A stretch of DNA of 64,000 nucleotides from contig CAUZLF010000262.1 of NCBI GenBank assembly GCA_963580285.1, forward strand, positions 1 through 64,000, in the 5' to 3' direction. Origin of the DNA: Lucinisca nassula. Its lineage: Eukaryota; Mollusca; Bivalvia; Lucinida; Lucinidae. The position numbers and the translations under genes were made by a program. Every line of letters begins with the position of its first letter. The stretch's first letter is position 1. Below are positions 57,411 to 64,000 of the stretch, piece after piece. The notes below the pieces were generated by a model. That model was not told the origin of the DNA and made no database searches. It was given only the letters and a program-made list of their open reading frames with translations.

Positions 57411-57936
57411 CGGAGTCTAACTGTTGGTTTTCTTTTGCTCCGGCATTTCATTGGTTTATTGCTTTCGAGTCCTCACCGTTGTTTCATCTCAATGGTTGTT
57501 TGAGTTTTTGTGTTCACAGAGATGTTGCACTGATGAGTAAGGAGGCCTTCATGCGGGCTGAACAAATTATTTGTGTAAATCGCGACGGAAGGGTGAGTAT
57601 TGTGACCACGTAAAATCGATTTAAGCCCCCCCCCCCCACACACACACACTCACACACACCCAAGTGGAATTCGTTTCCGCTGACCTTTCCAATTCTTCTG
57701 TCGCGGTTTATTTTTGTTATGAACTGTTTTTGGGTGTTTGCGTCGCTCATATTATTTTATTTTGGATAGCCTATTGGCCATTTTGTGGGAAAGTATCCGT
57801 CCTTTTAGTTTTCCGCTGTTGATGTTTCCATTGGGGTCTGTTGTTTCATGTTTGTGTTTCTTTCTCTTTGGTGTCTCTGATGGGAGCTGTGGGTTAATTG
57901 TATCGATTCCTGATCATTGCCTCCACTTCTGCTTTA
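57411..57936 (+). mobile_element. R1 3' end private to right arm, plus strand
   Basis: CGGAGTCTAACTGTTGG to TCATTGCCTCCACTTCTGC, about 525 bases, including a poly-C/CA tract. Its removal brings the right-arm spacing into agreement with the left arm. Confidence 0.78.
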
Positions 57937-59390
57937 TTACCTGGACTGGCAGCTGTGAAACTGAGGTGATAGCCATATTATATATAGTGGCAACTGTTAT
58001 TCAGGTGGTGGCCCTATATAGCCTGCAGTGATAGAGGTGACTGCTGCATTACCTGTGGTGACAGCTGCTAAACCGAGGTGATATGTATATTACCTATAAT
58101 GGCAGGTGTAAAAATCAGATGATAGTCATACTACTTCTTGTGAAATACAGGTGACAGCCATATTGCCTGAGGTGAAAGATATGAAACTGAGGTGGCAGCC
58201 ATATTACCTGTGGTGGTAGCTGTTAAAGTCATATTACCTGCTCAGATGATAGCCTTACTACCTGTGGTGACAGCTGAGAAACTCAGGTGATATTCATACT
58301 CAATTTAGTAAAAGCTATGAAACAGAGGCGATTGCTGTATTGTTGACAGCTGTAAAATACAGGCAAGAACCGTATTACCTGCGATGATAGCTGTGAAAAT
58401 CAAGTGATAGTCATATTTCTTGTTGTGAAGCTCGGGCGATAGCCATATTTCCTGAGATCACCGCTATGAAACGGAGGTGATAGCCATATTACCTATGGTG
58501 ATAGCTGTGAAACTCTGTTGAAAACAATATTAACTGTGGTGACAGCTGACAAACTGAGGTGATAGCCATGTTACCTGCAGTGATAGCTTTGAAACTCGTC
58601 CGATAATCATACTGCCTGTTGTGACAATTGTGAAGCATAGTTGATTGCTATAATTATTACCTATGGTGACAGATGTAAACCTGAGGTGATAGCGAAATAA
58701 CCTTTGGTGTTAAATGTGAATATTCTGGTGATAGCCATATTACCTGCTGTGAAGGAAAGCTGAGAAAGTCGGGTGTTAGCCATATTGTGGTGATAGCTGT
58801 GAAACTAAGCTGATAATCATAATACCTATAGTGACAGCGGTGAAACTGAAGTGATTGCTATAATATATGTGGTGACAGCTGTGAAACTGAGGTGATAGCC
58901 ATATTAACTGCGGTGTTGTGGTGATAGCTGAAAAATTCGGGTGATACCAATATTGACCTTGTTGATAGTTGTGAAACTCTTGTAACCATACTACTTATTG
59001 TGACTTTTGTGAGACAGAGGTCATTGATTAACAACCCGTGGTGACAGTTGTAAAACTTAAGGAGTTAGCCATACTACATGTGGTGATAGCAGTGAAACTT
59101 AGGTGATCGCCATATTACCTGTGGTGATATCTGTGAGAATAAGTTCAAAGCCATACAAGCCAAAATATTAAGGGTAAAAGCTGTGTGCGGCATCAGTTGT
59201 GATAGCCATTCTACCTGGCAATTCAACCTGTGGTGACAGTCGTATAACTCAGGTAACAGCCTCATTACCTGTGGTGATAGGTGTGAAACTTACCCGTGTA
59301 GACATATATGACTCAGTTGACAGTCGTTCTTCCTGTGATGATAGCTGTGCTACAAAGATGACAGCCATATTAACTGTGGTGATAGCTAAG
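57937..59390 (-). repeat. Array B, outer part in right arm
   Basis: 41-bp units (GTGGTGATAGCTGTGAAACT, GAGGTGATAGCCATATTACC) ending at GATAGCTAAGA, the mirror of the array start at 29.07 kb. Shows the same idiosyncratic units as the left arm, including GACTCAGTTGACAGTCGTTC. Confidence 0.85.
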
Positions 59391-59534
59391 ATTTGTTTGT
59401 CAATAGTTTTTACTTCCCTGGCAATACCATTTAGGATATTTGGAGGTTGCTTTCGATTTTGAGGGACTTTTACCCGACACTGAGATAAACTGACATCTCA
59501 AGGCCTACCACCCAAAGAAACCGCAAGGGTTTAA
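59391..59534 (-). repeat. SINE-A of the shared chimera, first part
   Basis: Tail complement TTTGTTTGTCAATAG to CCGCAAGGGTTTAA, mirror of 28.93-29.07 kb. Continues after the pearl-like element at about 62850. Confidence 0.7.
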
Positions 59535-59797
59535 CCAAGAGGACCATGATGGTCCTATATCGCTCACCTGAGCTAAGAGATTAACATGTAGGCCCCAGGG
59601 CGATGCAATTTTTGGACCCAGGTCTACAATTTGAACAACCTAAGCAGAGGTCCACTGAATGAAGCTAAACATCGAATATAAAAGGCATCGGCCTTCTGGT
59701 TTTGAACAATAAGATTTTTCAAAAGTTTTCTCTTTATAATAAAATTAAAAAAAAGAGTTCCTTTAAGAGCAATAAAAATATTCATAAGAAAGAAGAT

Positions 59798-59843
59798 GGG
59801 TCATACTACGTAGTTTCGGCTAATAAAGCCTCATCAGTGACCC
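59798..59843 (-). ncRNA. Hammerhead ribozyme, RZ2 copy 3 (all core bases kept)
   Basis: Identical in core and helices to the 36.94-kb copy: CUGAUGA, GGCU/AGCC, GAAA, CUAC/GUAG, GUA triplet, GGGUCA/UGACCC. Predicted cleavage between 59803 and 59804 on the minus-strand RNA. Confidence 0.88.
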
Positions 59844-60184
59844 TGTAATGATCCGGCAACGAAAGCCAGAGGAAGCATACTGCAATTTAGCGAATTTCGA
59901 ATAAGCAGTCGATTCAAAGACTGATATAAATAAAAAAATGAGGTCCAAATAATTAAAAACCTGTCTAGAATTTGAGTCTAAACTAATAATTTATTTCTGA
60001 TTTCTCAGAATATTCACGCTGATCTCAAAGGACCAAAAGTAAAATATAAACTGCACTATGGTTGATGTACGGGGAGACGTTTTACGGCCGTCACACGGCA
60101 CAACACCAGCTGCAGTGAAGGCAAATAAAATTAAAAAAAAAGAGTTCCTTTAAGAGCAATGAAAATATTCATAAGAAAGAAGAT

Positions 60185-60230
60185 GGGTCACACTACGTAT
60201 TTTCGGCTAATAAAGCCTCATCAGTGACCC
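60185..60230 (-). ncRNA. Hammerhead ribozyme, RZ2 copy 4 (probably inactive)
   Basis: Core CUGAUGA and GAAA are present, but the cleavage triplet is GUG, not NUH, and the first stem III pair is changed (CACTACGTATTTTCGG on the plus strand). Should not self-cleave. Confidence 0.72.
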
Positions 60231-60567
60231 TGTAATGATCCAGCAGAAAGCCAGAGGAAGCATACTGCAATTTAGCGAATTTCGAATAGGCAGTCGATTC
60301 AAAGACTGATATAAATAAAAAAATGAGGTCCAAATAATTAAAACCCTGTCTAGAATTTGAGTCTTAACTAATAATTTATTTCTGATTTCTCAGAATATTC
60401 ACGCTGATCTCAAAGGACCAAAAGTAAAATATAAACTGCACTATGGTTGATGTACGGGGAGACGTTTTACGGCCGCCACACGGCACAACACCAGCTGCAG
60501 TGACGGCAAATAAAATTAAAAAAAGAGTTACTTTAAGAGCAATGAAAATATTCATAAGAAAGAAGAT

Positions 60568-60613
60568 GGGTCATACTACGTAGTTTCGGCTAATAAAGCC
60601 TCATCAGTCACCC
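60568..60613 (-). ncRNA. Hammerhead ribozyme, RZ2 copy 5 (stem I weakened)
   Basis: Core, stem II, stem III and the GUA triplet are intact. Stem I reads GGGUGA against UGACCC, so one inner pair is lost (C to G). Activity likely reduced. Confidence 0.75.
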
Positions 60614-62849
60614 TGTTATTATCCGGCATCGAAAGCCAGAGGAATAGCGAATTTCGAATAGGCAGTCGATTCAAAGACTGATATAAATAAAAAAAAATGA
60701 GGTCCAAATAATTAAAAACCTGTCTAGAATTTGAGTCTAAACTAATAATTTATTTTTGATTTCTCAGAATATTCACGCTGATCTCAAAGGAAAAAAAGTA
60801 AAATATAAACTGCACTATAGTTGAAGTCTATGTAAAACCAGTGGACCCAAGGGCGGGGCCATTTTTGGCCCCCCATGCTATGATTGGAACGATCATGGTT
60901 GAGGTCAATTAGATGAAGCTTCAAACCAAATATCAAAGACCTGGGCCTTCTGGTTTCACACAAGAAGATTTTTAAAGGTTTTCCCTCTATTTGCCTATGT
61001 AAAACCAGTGGGCCCCGGCGCGGGAGCATTTTTGGCCACAGGGCTATAATTTGAACAATCTTGGAAGAGGTCCACTAAATGAAGCTTCATATCAAGTATC
61101 AAAAGCTTTCTGGTTTCAGACAATAAGATTTTTAAAGGTTTTCCTAATATAAGCTTATGTAAAACCAGTGAACACCAGCGAGGGGGCATTTAAGCCCCAG
61201 GGCTATAATTTGAACAATCGTGGTACAGGTTCACTAGATGAAGCTTCATACTAAATACCAAAGACCTGGACCAGCTGGTTTCACAGAAGAAGATTTTTAT
61301 ATGTTTTCCCTATATTAGCCTATGTTAAACCAGTTGGCCCCGGCATGGGGGCATGATTGGCCTCAGGGTATTAATTTGAACAATCTTGGTAGAGATTCAC
61401 TAGATGAAGCTTCATACCAAATATCAAAGACCTGGGCCTTCTGGTTTCAGGCAAGAAATTTTTTAAAGGTTTTCCCTTATAAGCCTAGGTAAAACAAGTG
61501 GGCCCCGGCGCAGGGGCATTATTTGCCCCAGGTCTATAATTTGAACAATCTTGGTATAGGTCCATTTGATGATGCTTCATACCAATTATCTAAGACCTGG
61601 GCCTTCTGGTTTCAGAGAAGAAGATTTTTTATAGGTTTTCCCTATATAAGCCTATGTAAAACCAGTTGGCCACGGGGCAGGGTCGTTTTTGGCCCCAGGG
61701 CTATAATTTGAACAATCTAGGTAGAGGTCCACTAGATAGAGCTTCATACCAAATATCAAAGACTTTGGCCTTCTGATTTCAGAGAAGAAGATTTTTAAAA
61801 TGTTCCCTATATAAGCATATATAAAACCAGTGGACCCGGCGCGGGGGGCGTTTTTGGCCTCAGGGCTATAATTTGAAAATCATGGTAGAGGTTCACTAGA
61901 TGAAGCTTCTTACTAAATATCAAAGACCTGGACCTTCTGGTTTCAGACAAGAAGATTTTGATATGTTTTCCCTATATAAGCATATGTGAAACGAGTGGGC
62001 TCCGGTGCGGGGGCGTTTTTGGCCCCAGGGCTATAATTTGAACAATCTTGGCAGAGGTTCACTAGATGAAGCTTCATACCAAATATCAAAGACCTGGGCC
62101 TTCTGGTTTCAGACAAAAAGATTTTATATGTTTTCCCTATATCAGCCTTTATAAAACCAGTGGGCCCCGGCGCGGTGGGGGGGGGGGGGCGTTTTTGGTT
62201 CCAGGGCTATTATTTGAACAATCTTGGTAGAGGTTCAGTACCTGGGCCTTCTGGTTTCAGACAAGAATATTTTTATATCAGCCTTTATAAAACCAGTGTG
62301 CCCCGGGACGGGGCCACTTTTGGTCCCAGGGCTATAATTTGAACAATCTTGGTAGAGGTCCACTAGATGAAGCTTCATACCAAATATCAAAGACCTGGGC
62401 TTTTTGGTTTCAGATAAGAAGGTTTTTAAAGGTTTTCCCTATATAAGCCTATGTAAAAACAGTGGGCCACGGCATGGAAGCATTTTTGGCCCAAGGGCTA
62501 TAATTTGAACAATCTTGGTAGAGGTCCACTAGATGAAGCTTCATACCAAATATCAAAGACCTAGGCCTTCTGGTTTCAGAGAAGAAGATTTTTAAATATT
62601 TTTTCTCATTTTCCTTTTTTCGTTGCCATGGCAACCAGAGTTCTGCATGGAATTGAATTCTTTGAACAACTTTGAGAGAGGACCACATAAGGATCATTTC
62701 TGCCAAGTTTGGTCAGAATCTGTTCAGTGGTTTAGGAGGAGATGATGTTTAAAGAAATTGTAAACGGACGGACGGACGGACGGACGACGACGCCGACGTC
62801 GTCGGACGGTGAATGATCACAATAGCTCAATTGGCTCAGGTGAACTAAA

Positions 62850-62930
62850 AACGGTTCGTCTCGCACCACTTTTCCTGGGAAGGCTTAGATCTTATAAGCT
62901 GTAAGCCGTAATTGTATCGATTCCTGATCG
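62850..62930 (-). repeat. SINE-A second part and R1 terminus of the shared chimera
   Basis: CGGTTCGTCTCGCACCACTT to CTTATAAGCTGTAAGCC, then the R1 terminus word TAATTGTATCGATTCCTGAT. Mirror of 28.84-28.93 kb. Confidence 0.65.
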
Positions 62931-63309
62931 TTTACAGACGTCATTTATTGTGCGAATATTTTGGCAATGCATTTAACAAAGGTTTCTCTGCTTACATTTC
63001 CGAATACGTTCATCAATGTTATTTTTGATGCTTTAATCACCATGTTAATTACATTGTAAAACATTGGAAAATGTATAAGCTCTTCAATTCAGTACTTCTG
63101 TCAATGGGACCCATTATAACACACACATCTTACACTGCTTTCTGTCAGTTTTTATTCATCTATTGAAGTTTGTGGCACTTTTCCTATTTCTGGTTCAAAT
63201 TAAGATTGTTAGTGCTCATTATAACAGACTGTTCGAAGCAATTTTAATGAGTATATACGTCTATGCTGTGGGTAAGAATATGGTAAAAATGTATACCCTT
63301 GCCAACCCT
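62931..63309. other. Unique-looking DNA of right arm
   Basis: Mirror of discontinuous left-arm segments around 26.60-26.68, 27.66-27.89, 28.50-28.55 and 28.75-28.80 kb. Landmarks: TTATTGTGCGAATATT, CAATTCAGTACTTCTGTC, CAATGGGACCCATTAT, TATGCTGTGGGTAAGAATAT. No gene recognised. It serves as the empty site for three left-arm insertions. Confidence 0.7.
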
Positions 63310-63609
63310 TTGTTTGTTTGATTTGAGGTTTAACGTCCCCGTCAACACTGTAAAGGTCATTTTGGAGACGTTGCTTCCAATTTTGTGGGACTTCTACCCG
63401 ACATTGAGATGAAACGACATCCCAAGCCCTGTCGCCAAATGAAACCAATAGGGTTTATTAGCATTGGCGGTCCGCCTCGAACCGCGGTTCCTGGACAGGC
63501 TTAGATCCTCTAAGCGGTTTACCAATACTAGTCTGCGGGCCGGATTAACCTCTGCGTGGAAGCAGCATGCAGCCCATATATTTCTTCAAGCCCCTATGGG
63601 CGGGGGCAG
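63310..63609 (-). mobile_element. SINE-A copy 8, full length, empty site available
   Basis: Tail complement TTGTTTGATTTGAGG to head CCCCTATGGGCGGGGGC, flanked by CCTTGCCAACCCT (63297-63309) and CCTTGTCAACCCT (63610-63622), a 13-base duplication with one mismatch. The left arm at 26.61 kb has the single uninterrupted site AGTAGGGTTGGCAAGGGC. It therefore jumped after the arms formed. Confidence 0.9.
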
Positions 63610-64000
63610 CCTTGTCAACCCTACTTTCATATGTATGAAGTGGGGTCTAAATGGGTATGTATTTCCCGGACTTGTTAATTTGTTTTTAACAGTATAGGCA
63701 TAATTTATTTCAACAGCAGCTTTGTGTCCATAAATTATCCCAGTGGCTCAATTGAATGCGCAAGCTCGAGGGACTGATCATCTCTAGACTGAGGATATTT
63801 CTTGCGAGTGAGAATGATCACGGACTATATTCTATGGTATTTCGCCCTCTTCTGCCTGTCCGTTTCTAAAAGCTGAATGCGCACTATACTTGCACTGGTT
63901 ATCAGCATACTGGTGATCTATTAACATTTTTTTTCTTATGAGTCCTGTGAACTCGCTATGTCCCAATTCTATAAGAAAGTTCCACTGCAAAATTATTTGT
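63610..64000. other. Unique-looking DNA at right window edge
   Basis: Mirror of 26.21-26.61 kb (GAATGCGCAAGCTCGAGGGA, TATACTTGCACTGGTTAT, CTGTGAACTCGCTATGTCCC). Contains the MITE-B sister word GGACTTGTTAA. No coding sequence seen; the inverted arm probably continues past the window. Confidence 0.65.

Larger units (their letters stand above)
59739..60826 (-). mobile_element. RZ2 hammerhead retroelement trimer
   Basis: About 2.8 tandem units of 387 and 383 bases (from predicted cleavage sites at 59803, 60190 and 60573), inserted in a pearl core between TTTTCTCTTTATAA and TCTATGTAAAACC. Unit words: GAGTTCCTTTAAGAGCAATG, GCAGTCGATTCAAAGACTG, GGGGAGACGTTTTACGG. Every unit has a minus-strand hammerhead. 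Non-coding; A-rich joints (AAAATTAAAAAAAAGAG) separate the units. Tandem, unit-length, ribozyme-spaced structure is what a retrozyme insertion should look like. Confidence 0.85.
59535..62849 (+). mobile_element. Pearl-like element with ~160-bp tandem cores and ACGG tract
   Basis: Splits the chimera SINE-A, which is intact in the left arm, so it is a later insertion. It begins with the near-palindrome GGACCATGATGGTCC and CGCTCACCTGAGC, and ends with GGCTCAGGTGAAC (subterminal inverted repeat). Between are about twelve ~160-bp cores marked by GGGCTATAATTTGAACAATC and AGATGAAGCTTCATACC, then (GGAC)n near 62.77 kb with the palindrome GACGACGTCGGCGTCGTC-like. This core plus ACGG layout matches the bivalve pearl family. 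No coding capacity. An RZ2 trimer is nested in the first core. Confidence 0.8.
54777..64000 (-). repeat. Right arm of the large inverted repeat
   Basis: Reverse-complement partner of 26210-32840. The match starts at TTTCTTGTTGTGAAGCTCAA and passes, in mirror order, through array B units, the SINE-C copy, the R1 3' end, the array edge at TCTTAGC/GCTAAGAT, the R1-tail/SINE-A chimera and unique DNA to the window edge. It is longer than the left arm because of private insertions: R1 tails at 56.5 and 57.4 kb, a pearl-like element with nested RZ2, and a SINE-A at 63.3 kb. It probably continues beyond the window. Confidence 0.85.

Overview
This is a non-coding, repeat-dominated piece of an animal nuclear genome, most probably a mollusc and more specifically a bivalve. 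The reasons are the absence of operons or compact genes, a dense load of tRNA-headed SINEs, pearl-like elements (tandem ~160-bp cores followed by an ACGG microsatellite, a class described in bivalves), small hammerhead-ribozyme retroelements, and long minisatellites. The species cannot be fixed from the sequence. I recognise no host protein gene. The only convincing coding sequence is the C-terminal piece of a retroelement polyprotein (43.65-44.09 kb) and a frameshifted second copy (53.76-53.93 kb).

Layout. 0-11.8 kb: a patchwork of SINE-A copies, a hairpin TIR element (MITE-B) that has twice jumped into SINE-A, several tRNA-derived SINE heads, an ACGT-periodic block and microsatellites. 11.8-16.1 kb: two sister non-autonomous DNA transposons placed side by side, each with terminal inverted repeats beginning TATG and 6-bp target duplications, and each filled with a different ~21-bp array of GATATC palindromes. 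16.5-23.6 kb: a degenerate 21-bp minisatellite (array A) with ~1.9-kb higher-order repeats. 23.6-26.2 kb: a retroelement 3' end, ~310-bp tandem cores and a tRNA-like unit. 26.2-64 kb: a very large inverted repeat. The left arm (26.21-32.84 kb) and right arm (54.78-64.0 kb) match in opposite orientation through unique-looking DNA, a shared SINE, a shared retroelement tail and ~3.5 kb of 41-bp minisatellite (array B). They enclose a ~22-kb spacer of the same minisatellite, all in the right-arm orientation.

The most notable content is in that spacer and the right arm. Two families of small elements carry hammerhead self-cleaving ribozyme motifs on the minus strand. Family RZ2 (monomer ~385 bp) occurs as a dimer at 36.9-37.8 kb and as a trimer at 59.7-60.8 kb, and three of its five ribozyme copies keep every core nucleotide and a cleavable triplet. 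Family RZ1 (~255-bp monomer) has been absorbed into the minisatellite and amplified with it, giving ~0.85-0.95-kb higher-order units that alternate between two subtypes from 33.5 to 42.8 kb.

Because the two arms are copies of one ancestral locus, each serves as the empty site for insertions in the other. This gives precise boundaries and relative ages for a SINE-A, a pearl-like element, two related ACGG elements and several retroelement tails. The window is best read as a record of layered transposition, satellite expansion and inverted duplication, not as a set of cooperating genes. All similarities were judged by eye; no alignment or database search was run.
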